DNA of 64,000 nt from Acinetobacter geminorum (lineage in GTDB: Bacteria; Pseudomonadota; Gammaproteobacteria; Pseudomonadales; Moraxellaceae): the NCBI RefSeq assembly GCF_013009345.1, contig NZ_JABELE010000008.1, forward strand, positions 1-64,000, written 5' to 3'. Of the stretch, positions 35,944 through 44,449 are shown one piece after another. Every line of letters starts with the position of its first letter. Position 1 is the stretch's first letter. The notes beneath the pieces were generated by a model, which was not told the origin of the DNA, ran no database searches, and was given only the letters and a program-made list of their open reading frames with translations. Made by a program: the position numbers and the translations under genes.

Positions 35944-37545
35944 TTATTGAAAATTATTCCAACTTAACCCAAAACGTGCCAAATATTTTTTCACTCGGTC
36001 ACTATCGTTCGTTGTATTACGTTGTTGACGAGATACCGAAAAGAGTTGTCTTCCCGCCTCTGCCATTGATTTTGAATTTTTACAAACTTTGAGCACACCT
36101 CGTAATTGAATCTGGTCAAATTCATCTATTTGTTCTAGCTGCTCAGTACTTAAATAGCTCAACAGAATATCAGCATCTTTATCTTTGTAAGATTCACCCT
36201 GAATAAGCCAAAGTTGCTTTAACCGTTGAATTTCTTTTCCTACAGTTTCACGGCGAATTAACTCACCTTGCGATAAAGTTGCTAAACGAGTCACGCTCGC
36301 GGCTAGATCTCTAAAATTTCCTTGCCATGATGCATCTGCTGATTTAGCAAACTTTAAATATGTTTCTAAGGCATCACGTTGAAAACGTAATTGTCTTTGA
36401 TGAATTGCCGCAAAACGCTGTAACTCAAAATCAATATTGGGTGCAATATCTTCTACACGATCTTTTAAATTTGGTAAGAAGAACGTCCACGTATTCAAAC
36501 GAGCCCATAAATCTTCATGAAAACGACCCGCTTGAACTTCATTGCGCAAATCACGATTAGTACCCGCTATCAGCTGAAAATCGGCCTGAATTTCCTTATC
36601 ACTTCCAACAGGAAAAAAGCTTTTGTCTTCTAGCGCTTTTAGCAGCATAGCTTGTTCATCAAGTCCCAATTCACCAATTTCATCTAAAAATAAAATGCCT
36701 TGGTCAGCACTTTTTAATAAACCAGCACGAGATGCAGCTGCTCCTGTAAATGCACCTTTTATATGACCAAATAAGGTCGACATGGCACTATCACCACGTA
36801 AGGTTGCACAGTTAACATCGATAAAACGACCACTTAATTGAAATTTATCTTTCTTTAACTGAAAAATTTGTTTTGCCAAATGAGACTTACCAACCCCTGT
36901 TGCCCCCATAATTAAAATAGGCGCACTAGAGCGGGTTGCAACTAATTCAACTTCCTCAATAAGCTGATTAAACGCTTTATTATGAGTAGAAATATTGGCT
37001 TTAAGTTGTTGCCAATTTTGCTTTTGCTCATCATCGAAGCGCTGTTTTAAAACATCGTATCGAGATAAGTCCAGATCAATAATTCTATATTCACCTTCTG
37101 AGGTCTTTTGTTGATTAGGTGAACTTTGAATAAGTTGAGCTGGCAAATAATGTGCATCTACCAATAAATACCAACAAATTTGGGCAACATGTGTTCCCGT
37201 AGTGATATGCAATAAATAGTTATTTTTTTCGACATTAAACGGATAGGTTTTTACAAAATCATAAAGTGCACCATAAACTTCAGCAAAATCCCAAGGATCT
37301 TTAATACTGACCTTATGTCCAGAAACTTCAGTTTGTGGTGAGATTTCTTTAGCATCTACTGCTATAGATTTAACTAAATTATGATGTTGGCGATCATGTA
37401 ACAACACCAATTCATCTACAAGTAAATCTTCATGCATTAACAGGCTAATTGTAGGACGCCAACGTTGCCATCGATCTGGCTTTCTCCCCTGATCAAGTGT
37501 AGAACCGACAAAGCCAATAACGACTGTTTTCTTTGCATCCGCCAT
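35944..37545 (-). CDS. rtcR: RNA repair regulator RtcR (CARF + sigma-54 AAA+)
   Basis: 533 residues. The N-terminal CARF-like sensor domain (about 1-180) is followed by a sigma-54-activating AAA+ domain: Walker A GATGVGKSH (about 208-216), GAFTGA (about 265-270), Walker B ILFLDEIGEL (about 284-293). A C-terminal helix-turn-helix follows. RtcR senses RNA ends through its CARF domain and turns on rtcBA. Hydrophobic NYLLHITTGTHVAQICWYLL (about 108-127) is the CARF core. It is divergent from rnz. The candidate target promoter at 38739-38754 lies past rnz, about 1.2 kb away. Confidence 0.95.
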   Translation of the reverse strand: MADAKKTVVIGFVGSTLDQGRKPDRWQRWRPTISLLMHEDLLVDELVLLHDRQHHNLVKSIAVDAKEISPQTEVSGHKVSIKDPWDFAEVYGALYDFVKTYPFNVEKNNYLLHITTGTHVAQICWYLLVDAHYLPAQLIQSSPNQQKTSEGEYRIIDLDLSRYDVLKQRFDDEQKQNWQQLKANISTHNKAFNQLIEEVELVATRSSAPILIMGATGVGKSHLAKQIFQLKKDKFQLSGRFIDVNCATLRGDSAMSTLFGHIKGAFTGAAASRAGLLKSADQGILFLDEIGELGLDEQAMLLKALEDKSFFPVGSDKEIQADFQLIAGTNRDLRNEVQAGRFHEDLWARLNTWTFFLPNLKDRVEDIAPNIDFELQRFAAIHQRQLRFQRDALETYLKFAKSADASWQGNFRDLAASVTRLATLSQGELIRRETVGKEIQRLKQLWLIQGESYKDKDADILLSYLSTEQLEQIDEFDQIQLRGVLKVCKNSKSMAEAGRQLFSVSRQQRNTTNDSDRVKKYLARFGLSWNNFQ

Positions 37546-37612
37546 AATTTCTATAAAATTTTATAAGTGTCTATAATATACAATACGCATTTGACCAAAC
37601 AATTCCAAGAAT

Positions 37613-38587
37613 ATGCTTCATTTTACTTTTTTAGGCACGTCTTCAGGTGTACCGACCCTGACACGTAATGTTTCAGGATTAGCAGTTCGTAACAGCAAAA
37701 ATAAGGACTGGGTTTTAATTGATGCTGGCGAAGGGACACAGCATCGCATTCAACAAGCCAAACTTTCACTACAAAACCTAGTTGCCATTTGTATTACACA
37801 TGTTCACGGCGACCATTGTTATGGTCTAGTTGGTTTATTGGCAAGTGCAGGCATGAATGCCCGTAGCAAACCCTTAATCGTGATTGCACCGAAAGAAATT
37901 CAGCAATGGTTTGAAATCACTGCCCAACTTACAGATTTACATTTACCCTATTCCCTTCAATTTATTGATGTGAATGAAGCAACGCAGCCACAACAGATCA
38001 CTGACGAATTCATTGTTCAAGCACATCCACTAAGCCATCGTGTTCCAAGTTTTGCTTTTAGCATTTACATCAAATCGATTCAGAAGAAGTTAGATACCAA
38101 AGCTCTAACTCAGCTTGGCGTACCTCAAGGAGATATGTGGGGCCATTTGAAACGAGGCTACAATATTGAATTTGAGGGACAAACTTTAAAAGCTCAAGAC
38201 TTTAACAAAATTCAAAATCACCAAGTTCATGCAATTATAGGTGGTGATAATGACCAACCAGAACTATTAGTTGATGCTTGCAAAGATGCTCAACTCCTTA
38301 TTCACGAATCGACTTATTTGCAAACGGTTTTAGATAAAGTCGGCAAAGGTCCAATGCATAGCTCAGCAAAAATGGTGGCTGAATTTGCAGAACAGCAATC
38401 TTTAAGCAATTTAATTCTGACGCATTTTAGCCCCCGACATCAGGATAAAGCTGGGCAGCAAGCTATTACTGAAGAAGTTCGTCAGTTTTATAAAGGTCAT
38501 TTTTATTTAGCAAATGATTTTGATGAATTTACTTTAAGTGAAGCTGGACAGCTTTTAAAAGTCGATAAAAATGAGAAGACCCATTAA
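37613..38587 (+). CDS. rnz: Ribonuclease Z
   Basis: 324 residues, metallo-beta-lactamase fold. The zinc motif THVHGDHCYGL (about 61-71) is followed by ligand histidines in HPLSHRV (about 141-147), DACKDAQLLIHEST (about 221-234) and LTHFSPRH (about 281-288). RNase Z cuts tRNA precursors at the 3' end of the discriminator. It lies between rtcR and the rtcB promoter, and its presence next to repair genes suits tRNA processing. It begins 67 bp from the rtcR start. Confidence 0.92.
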   Translation: MLHFTFLGTSSGVPTLTRNVSGLAVRNSKNKDWVLIDAGEGTQHRIQQAKLSLQNLVAICITHVHGDHCYGLVGLLASAGMNARSKPLIVIAPKEIQQWFEITAQLTDLHLPYSLQFIDVNEATQPQQITDEFIVQAHPLSHRVPSFAFSIYIKSIQKKLDTKALTQLGVPQGDMWGHLKRGYNIEFEGQTLKAQDFNKIQNHQVHAIIGGDNDQPELLVDACKDAQLLIHESTYLQTVLDKVGKGPMHSSAKMVAEFAEQQSLSNLILTHFSPRHQDKAGQQAITEEVRQFYKGHFYLANDFDEFTLSEAGQLLKVDKNEKTH

Positions 38588-38600
38588 ATAAATATATCCA

Positions 38601-38634
38601 AAAAGATATTTAAATATATTTTTAGATATCTTTT
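38601..38634. promoter_or_regulatory. Candidate activator-binding inverted repeat
   Basis: AAAAGATAT (38601-38609) and ATATCTTTT (38626-38634) form a 9-bp inverted repeat with a 16-base spacer, 105-138 bp upstream of the sigma-54 promoter. This is a suitable place for RtcR to bind, but no RtcR consensus is known to me and A+T richness weakens the case. Confidence 0.35.
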
Positions 38635-38738
38635 AAATATTAAAATTTCCAACAGAAATTAGTTACACAGAAAGAATAATTATTTTTATATCTTACTTTC
38701 AATAACTTATATTTTAAATTAAGTGTATTTTTAAAAGT

Positions 38739-38754
38739 TGGCACACTCAGTGCA
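38739..38754 (+). promoter_or_regulatory. Sigma-54 promoter of the rtcB operon
   Basis: TGGCACACTCAGTGCA matches the consensus TGGCACG-N4-TTGCA with the invariant GG and GC ten bases apart. It differs at only two non-invariant positions. The start site should be about 12 bases past the GC, near 38765, giving a leader of about 78 bases before rtcB. RtcR is encoded in the same region and has the sigma-54 GAFTGA motif. Confidence 0.85.
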
Positions 38755-38797
38755 ATAGTACAAAGCACACAACATCATTCGGATATTGTGAATAACA

Positions 38798-38824
38798 CCT
38801 GCCTGCAAACGCTTGGCAGGCAGG
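38798..38824 (+). other. GC-rich hairpin in rtcB leader
   Basis: CCTGCCTGC (38798-38806) pairs with GCAGGCAGG (38816-38824) around a 9-base loop, ending 6-7 bases before the ribosome site. It is followed by no T run, so it is not an obvious terminator. It should be in the 5' leader of the operon. Confidence 0.7.
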
Positions 38825-38842
38825 CTTTGAAAGGAAAAGAAA

Positions 38843-40111
38843 ATGTCTGTCATTGAAGAAATTAACCAACAAGCTCAGTTTGAACAAAAGCAGCAACAAC
38901 GTTCTTATGAAGTTCTGCAAAATGAAAAAAGTATGCCAGTCAAAATGTGGACTAAAGGCGTGCTTGTTGATGACAACTCAAAACAACAATTATTACAAAC
39001 AGCTCAAATGCCTTTTATTTATAAATGGATGGCTGTTATGCCAGATGTACACTTTGGTTTAGGAGCAACTATTGGTAGCGTAATTCCAACTAAAGGGGCA
39101 ATTATTCCTGCTGCCGTGGGTGTAGATATTGGTTGTGGAATGATGGCAACCCGTACAAGCTTAACTGCTTCAGATTTACCAGATAACTTACATGCTCTAC
39201 GTAGTGAACTTGAACGATTAATTCCCCATGGAATGACTAAGCGCGGACGTGATCGTGGTTCATGGGAAACTCCACCAGAAATGGTAGATCAAGCTTGGGC
39301 TGATCTGGTTGCAGATTTTGAATATATTTGCGCAAAACACCCACGTTTAAAAAACACCAACAACCGCAAACATTTGGGAACTTTAGGTACTGGAAACCAC
39401 TTTGTAGAAATCTGTTTAGATGAGCATGATTATGTCTGGATTATGTTGCACTCAGGTTCTCGTGGTGTAGGAAATGCTATCGGTAATCATTTTATTGAAC
39501 TTGCACGTAAAGACATGCAGAAACATTTCATTAATTTGCCAAATAAAGATTTAGCATACCTAGTAGAAGGAACTGAACACTTTGATGATTACTGGTTTGC
39601 GGTAGGTTGGGCTCAACGCTTTGCGATGAAGAACCGAGAAATCATGATGCAATCTGCGATTAAAGCCTTGGCTACTATTGTACCAAAGCCTTTTCAAGCA
39701 CGTTTGGAAGCAGTGAACTGTCACCATAACTATGTGGAAAAGGAAGAACACTACGGTGAAGAAGTGATGGTCACCCGTAAAGGTGCAGTCCGTGTGCGTC
39801 TAGGTGAATACGGAATTATTCCAGGTTCAATGGGTGCGAAATCGTTTATTGTCCGCGGGCTTGGAAATCAGGAGGCTTTCTGCTCATGTTCGCATGGTGC
39901 AGGCCGTGTTATGAGCCGTACTGAAGCAAAACGACGCTTTACTGTTGAAGATCAAATTGCCCAAACTGAAGGTGTGGAATGCCGTAAAGATGCCGCAGTT
40001 ATTGATGAAATTCCATCAGCATATAAACCAATTGAGGATGTAATGAAAGCTCAAAGTGATTTGGTTGAGGTGGTTTATACATTAAGACAAGTGGTGTGTG
40101 TTAAAGGGTGA
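38843..40111 (+). CDS. rtcB: RNA ligase RtcB
   Basis: 422 residues. It joins RNA 2',3'-cyclic phosphate or 3'-phosphate ends to 5'-OH ends using GTP and Mn2+. The metal ligand cysteine is Cys98 in VDIGCGM. HSGSRGVGN (about 202-210) and the guanylated histidine in CSCSHGAGR (His351) are intact. The size fits the bacterial type (E. coli 408). A clear AAAGGA ribosome site precedes the ATG. It is the first gene after the sigma-54 promoter. Two bases separate it from the next, frameshifted, gene. Confidence 0.97.
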   Translation: MSVIEEINQQAQFEQKQQQRSYEVLQNEKSMPVKMWTKGVLVDDNSKQQLLQTAQMPFIYKWMAVMPDVHFGLGATIGSVIPTKGAIIPAAVGVDIGCGMMATRTSLTASDLPDNLHALRSELERLIPHGMTKRGRDRGSWETPPEMVDQAWADLVADFEYICAKHPRLKNTNNRKHLGTLGTGNHFVEICLDEHDYVWIMLHSGSRGVGNAIGNHFIELARKDMQKHFINLPNKDLAYLVEGTEHFDDYWFAVGWAQRFAMKNREIMMQSAIKALATIVPKPFQARLEAVNCHHNYVEKEEHYGEEVMVTRKGAVRVRLGEYGIIPGSMGAKSFIVRGLGNQEAFCSCSHGAGRVMSRTEAKRRFTVEDQIAQTEGVECRKDAAVIDEIPSAYKPIEDVMKAQSDLVEVVYTLRQVVCVKG

Positions 40112-40113
40112 TC

Positions 40114-40496
40114 ATGGAAAAATATTGTTTAGATATTCGAAGCTATAGAATCAGGGCAATGAAGAAAAGCATCTGATTCTACCTGAACAACCGTATTACA
40201 TCATCTTGGTTGTGAAGACTGATGAAATTCTGCCTAAATGGCGTAATTGGATCTGTGAGCAGATTGTCTATTCAAAACACTGTATTCAAGCAATGGTTAC
40301 AGAATATGAGTGTTCTGTTTGGGATGATGTTCTAGATGAAGAGTATCTATTTTTTCATAACTATCAACCACCAGCCGATCATTGCTTCATGACAACTTGG
40401 CATGAAGATGAAACTTTAGAAGACATTACTGAATGTGCAAAATTTAGTATGCAATTGGAAGATATTTCGAACTTAGTCATTCTACATATTGAATAA
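40114..40496 (+). pseudogene. Frameshifted small gene in the rtc operon
   Basis: An ATG at 40114 with AGGG upstream starts MEKYCLDIRSYR, which runs into a stop at 40174. From about 40149 a -1 shift continues in another frame to 40496: NQGNEEKHLILPEQPYYI, then 97 more residues. Adding one A to the AGAATC at 40147-40152 would give one protein of about 127 residues that starts two bases after rtcB. I do not recognise the family. It is acidic, rich in Trp/Cys, and ends in DISNLVILHIE. It is either a real pseudogene or a sequencing error. Confidence 0.7.
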
Positions 40497-40509
40497 TAGG
40501 TAAATAAAA

Positions 40510-40968
40510 ATGAAACTCGCAGAAGCACTTTTACTGCGAAGCGATCAACAAAAAAAGCTCGCTTCGTTAAAACAACGTATCAATGCCAATGTATTGATAC
40601 AAGATGGCGATGAGCCTAGTGAAGACCCTAATGAACTCATCAAACAGGTGTTTGCTTTAACCCAAGAAAGCAATCAATTGATTTGTCGTATTCATTTGAC
40701 CAATGCGCAAGCAAAACTGGAAGATGGCAAAGTATTATTGTCTCTATTAAGCTTGCGTGATAGTTATGCTGAACAGCATAAGATTTTAATAGATGCGATT
40801 ACCAATACGCATCGAGAACCTGATCGTTATAGCTCACGTGAAATTAAGTGGAAGAAAGTCATTCCTGTTTCTAGCTTACAAAAGCAGGCGGATGATATCA
40901 GTGCGAAATTGCGTGATTTAAATATCAAAATTCAAGCTGCCAACTGGCAGATCGATTTAGTTGAGTAA
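40510..40968 (+). CDS. DIP1984-family protein
   Basis: 152 residues, mostly helical and probably coiled-coil. It matches the DIP1984/septicolysin-like family: MKLAEALLLRSDQQKKLASL at the start, DGDEPSEDPNELI near 37-49, RYSSREIKWKKVIPVSSLQKQADDIS near 106-131 and NIKIQAANW near the end. The function is unknown. It lies in the rtcB operon, 13 bp after the frameshifted gene, and is directly followed by a structured non-coding spacer and rtcA. Confidence 0.85.
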   Translation: MKLAEALLLRSDQQKKLASLKQRINANVLIQDGDEPSEDPNELIKQVFALTQESNQLICRIHLTNAQAKLEDGKVLLSLLSLRDSYAEQHKILIDAITNTHREPDRYSSREIKWKKVIPVSSLQKQADDISAKLRDLNIKIQAANWQIDLVE

Positions 40969-41004
40969 ACAACAAATTTTGTGAATTTAGTTCACAATCA
41001 AAGT

Positions 41005-41200
41005 TTGGGCATACTGGGCGAGTACAAGATCCTGCGTTACTCCGATCTGAGGGATTGAAAATAATTCAGGCGGCTATGGCAGCATGTGAGCCGTGCATCG
41101 ATATTCACTTATCAGGCTCAGCACTACGCACCTAGCAAACCTTTGTCGAAAGCAAAGTCACGCGTTACTTCGCATTACCATGTACTGACAGTATGTTCAT
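41005..41200 (+). ncRNA. Candidate structured RNA between DIP1984 and rtcA
   Basis: About 190 nt, 48% G+C by my count (86 of 180 bases), far above other spacers here. The ends pair: 41006-41016 with 41189-41199 (11 bp, two G-U), then an internal loop GGCG/GA, then 41021-41026 with 41181-41186 (6 bp). Inside are CGGCT/AGCCG (41071-41075 with 41089-41093), CTTTG-TCGAAAG-CAAAG (41141-41157, the size of a tRNA T arm) and an alternative TGAGCC/GGCTCA. No reading frame of useful length is visible. Its position and closing stem recall Y RNAs found with rtcBA elsewhere, but I see no Ro60 gene. Confidence 0.65.
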
Positions 41201-41226
41201 TAAATTAGAAAATAAGGAAAATAGAA

Positions 41227-42273
41227 GTGAATAAAGCTTTGGCAAATATGCCAAGAACCATTCAAATTGATGGTTCAAAAGGTGAAGGCGGTGGGCAGAT
41301 TTTAAGAACTGCCCTTGCCCTTTCAATGATTACAGGTCAGGCATTTGAATTAATTAATATACGTGCGGGACGAAAAAAACCAGGCTTAATGCGTCAGCAT
41401 TTGGTCTGTGTTCAAGCATCTCAACAAATTAGCCAAGCTTATGTGGAAGGTGCTGAATTACACAGCCAACGGTTATATTTCGTACCTCAACATGTTCAAA
41501 GTGGAAAATATCAATTTCAAATCGGTTCCGCAGGTAGTACAACACTGGTTTTACAAACTCTTCTACCTGTTTTGTTATTACAAAATCAAGCCTCTGAGCT
41601 TATCATTTCAGGTGGCACACATAACCCGCTTGCACCAACGGCAGATTTTATTGAACAGTGCTTTTTACCTGCTCTAACAAAAATTGGAATTCACGTCGAT
41701 TTTAAATTAAATAAAGCAGGCTTCTTTCCAATTGGTGCAGGTGAAATTCAGGTTATTGTTCAGCCATGGCAACATCGCAACAAACTGAATTTATTAGATC
41801 GTGGTGCTTTGCAATGTACCGAGGCTTTTGCAGCCATCCTGAACCTTTCAGAAGAAGCGCAAATTGCACAACGAGAATTAGCGACTTTAAATAAAAGACT
41901 GAAATTGGATACACAAAAGCAATTTCAACTGAATGGAATCAGCCAAGGCAATACGGTGTATATCAAACTTGAACATAAGCATCATACCCAGCTATTTACC
42001 TCTTTAGGCGAAATGCGAAAAAGTGCAGAACAAATTGCCAATCATTTGGCTGAACAAGTGAAGCAATATATGAAATCTAATGCTGCTGTGGATGAGTATT
42101 TAGCAGATCAGTTGTTATTGCCTTTGGCCTTAGGTCAAGGTGGTGAGTTCACCGCACAATGTATTAGCGAACACACTCGCACTCAAGCAGCTATGATTGA
42201 AAAATTTATTGATTGTGAAATCGAATTTATCGAGTTAGGTAAAAATCATTTTCATGTAAAGGTCAAAGTTTAA
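41227..42273 (+). CDS. rtcA: RNA 3'-terminal phosphate cyclase RtcA
   Basis: 348 residues. It converts RNA 3'-phosphate to 2',3'-cyclic phosphate using ATP. GSKGEGGGQILRTAL (about 17-31) and the adenylated histidine in SEHTRTQAA (His316) are intact. The frame starts with GTG at 41227, preceded by AAGG nine bases upstream; the later ATG at 41248 lacks a ribosome site, so the GTG start is preferred. It ends the operon. Confidence 0.95.
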   Translation: MNKALANMPRTIQIDGSKGEGGGQILRTALALSMITGQAFELINIRAGRKKPGLMRQHLVCVQASQQISQAYVEGAELHSQRLYFVPQHVQSGKYQFQIGSAGSTTLVLQTLLPVLLLQNQASELIISGGTHNPLAPTADFIEQCFLPALTKIGIHVDFKLNKAGFFPIGAGEIQVIVQPWQHRNKLNLLDRGALQCTEAFAAILNLSEEAQIAQRELATLNKRLKLDTQKQFQLNGISQGNTVYIKLEHKHHTQLFTSLGEMRKSAEQIANHLAEQVKQYMKSNAAVDEYLADQLLLPLALGQGGEFTAQCISEHTRTQAAMIEKFIDCEIEFIELGKNHFHVKVKV

Positions 42274-42298
42274 GAAGCTCATAACTGAGCTTCTTATT
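42272..42298. terminator. Terminator of rtcA
   Basis: AAGAAGCTCA pairs with TGAGCTTCTT (10 bp) around TAAC, overlapping the rtcA stop. The plus-strand tail is TATTTCTT. The convergent pepD may use it too. Confidence 0.65.
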
Positions 42299-42309
42299 TC
42301 TTAAAAAAA

Positions 42310-43770
42310 TTACTCTACAGATGCCAAAGCAGTTACTAGTAACTTCCAGCATTTATCTACAGTATCAACTTTTACTCGTTCACCCGGTGCATGCGCACCT
42401 TGGATATCTGGTCCAAATGAAACCATCTGTAAATGTGGGTAATGTTCAGCAATAATCCCACACTCTAAGCCTGCATGAATCACTTTAAGATTTGGCTCAA
42501 TGTTAAATGCCTTTTGATAGGCCTGCTGTAAGCACTTTAGAGCAGCCGAATCTGGATTTGGTGTCCAACCCGAAACTAAGGGTGTGAGTGGAGAAGCAAT
42601 ATTAAATTGACTAAAATGTGCCTGAATTTTTTCTGCAAAATCTTGAGCTTCTTGATTCACCATTGAGCGAACCATTAAAACAGCTTTTCCACCTTCTCGA
42701 TTTAGTTTTACGACCCCAATATTATTTGAAGTCTCAACTACATCTGGTAAAGCTTGACTCATACTTGCAACGCCATAAGGACTTGTTGCTAAAGCTTGCA
42801 ACCACTCGTTTTGCTGTGGTTGAGCAATCACTTCGGTCACTTCAGCACTATTAGGCTGAATAGTTAATTGCAGATTGTCATCAACACCTTGTAGCTGTTT
42901 TTTCCATGCTGTTTGATATTCATCGATTAATTTTTCTAATTCAGGCAATTGGTTAGATGAAATTGCAATAGTCGCTACAGCTTCTCTCGGTAAAGCATTA
43001 CGGGCCGTACCACCTGTAAATTCAACAAGGTGTCCACCAAGCTTTGCTAAATACTCATTTAAAAAGCGGGCCAGAATAACGTTGGCATTACCACGTCCTA
43101 AATGAATATCTACACCAGAGTGACCACCTTTAAGACCCGCAACCTGAATATTCACAATGTTCAGATTTTCAGGGATTGGTTCATAAGTAAGTGGTTGTTC
43201 TACTTCAACATCAATACTTCCAGCACAGCCAAGATATAACTGCCCCCACTCTTCTGTATCAATATTAAATAACCATTTCCCTTTTAGGATCCCAGACTCT
43301 AAAAGCCGTGCACCACTCATCCCTGCTTCTTCATCAACTGTTAGAAGAACTTCAATTGGGCCATGAGCAATATCATTTGAGTCTAAAACTGCTAAAGCTA
43401 AGGCCACCCCAATGCCATTATCAGCACCTAAAGTAGTGTCTTTGGCAATTAGCCAACCATCCTCAAGAACTGGACGAATCGGGTCTTTAAAGAAGTCATG
43501 TACCGTACCAGTATTGGCTTGTGTAACCATATCTAAATGGCCCTGAAGAATAACTCCAGACACATGTTCTTTACCCGCAGTCGCATCTTTACGGATAATC
43601 AAATTTCCTACTTCATCTACATAAGTTTCTAGATTCCGACTTTTAGCCCAGTTCTGTAAAAACTCTCGAAGCTGCTGTTCATGCTTCGATGGACGAGGAA
43701 TAGTGCAAAGTGTTTGAAAATGCTGCCAAACCACTTGAGGAGATAACGCTGCAATATTAACTTGTGTCAT
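42310..43770 (-). CDS. pepD: Aminoacyl-histidine dipeptidase PepD
   Basis: 486 residues, M20C metallopeptidase. It hydrolyses Xaa-His and other dipeptides in the cytosol. Metal ligands are visible in LQGHLDMV (about 74-81), TTLGADNGIGVALA (about 112-125), DEEAGMSGA (about 146-154), and the C-terminal HAGLECG (about 434-440). A GTG at 43779 would add three residues; the ATG at 43770 is close to the E. coli size of 485. Confidence 0.92.
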   Translation of the reverse strand: MTQVNIAALSPQVVWQHFQTLCTIPRPSKHEQQLREFLQNWAKSRNLETYVDEVGNLIIRKDATAGKEHVSGVILQGHLDMVTQANTGTVHDFFKDPIRPVLEDGWLIAKDTTLGADNGIGVALALAVLDSNDIAHGPIEVLLTVDEEAGMSGARLLESGILKGKWLFNIDTEEWGQLYLGCAGSIDVEVEQPLTYEPIPENLNIVNIQVAGLKGGHSGVDIHLGRGNANVILARFLNEYLAKLGGHLVEFTGGTARNALPREAVATIAISSNQLPELEKLIDEYQTAWKKQLQGVDDNLQLTIQPNSAEVTEVIAQPQQNEWLQALATSPYGVASMSQALPDVVETSNNIGVVKLNREGGKAVLMVRSMVNQEAQDFAEKIQAHFSQFNIASPLTPLVSGWTPNPDSAALKCLQQAYQKAFNIEPNLKVIHAGLECGIIAEHYPHLQMVSFGPDIQGAHAPGERVKVDTVDKCWKLLVTALASVE

Positions 43771-43938
43771 GAAAACCACACTCTAATTATGTAAATATCT
43801 TAATAATTTCAATATACACAATGCATTAAAGATAGGTAGGGATTTCGGGAAAGATTTTGTATTTTTATCTTAATCTAAAGAGATCGTACGACTTTCTAAA
43901 AAGCCGCACTTCATAAAAAGCTCTTAAAACAATATATT

Positions 43939-44322
43939 TTAGCTTTTCCACTCAAATGCTGAAAAGCTATGATCGGCTTTCAAGCTATTTTCAACTGCCT
44001 GTGCAAGCTGACGAATAATACTTTGTGTTTCGATTTTCTCAAACCAATCTTGTTCTTCATCTGGATTGGCAGAGATTTCACACATCAAATGCCCATCATG
44101 GTCTGTTTTCTGGCAAGTAATCGATAATGGCAAAAGATGATTATCAATACTCACTTCTACTTTTTCATGTTCATGCACAATATGCTGTGCATCGAAGCCA
44201 TAATGCCCCAATTGTTTAAACAGTAAAGCCGCTACATATTCTTGAGTGATATGGCATTCATTTGGTGGATGATCAAGCACCCCATGTTGCGGGCAACTGG
44301 CAATAAATTGTAATTTTTTCAT
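43939..44322 (-). CDS. Hypothetical protein
   Basis: 127 residues. The N-terminus is KKLQFIASCPQHGVLDHPPNECHI, with two cysteines that could bind metal. The rest is a mixed alpha/beta acidic protein. I do not recognise it. AGGA six bases before the ATG at 44322 supports this start over an upstream one at 44355. It is monocistronic between pepD and tyrA-aroA. Confidence 0.6.
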   Translation of the reverse strand: MKKLQFIASCPQHGVLDHPPNECHITQEYVAALLFKQLGHYGFDAQHIVHEHEKVEVSIDNHLLPLSITCQKTDHDGHLMCEISANPDEEQDWFEKIETQSIIRQLAQAVENSLKADHSFSAFEWKS

Positions 44323-44449
44323 CCTTTGTCCTAACACTTTTATCATTATCTGCACTTAGCATAAGCAATAAACAAACAGCAGCCAAGCCTTTAGCCCGCT
44401 GCTGCCGTTGCTATTGTGTTAGCAATTATAAAATGTGTTAGGTCAAAAG

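Noticed and set aside
40140..40155. Programmed -1 frameshift after rtcB
   Set aside because: No slippery heptamer and no downstream hairpin placed for it; a one-base deletion is simpler.
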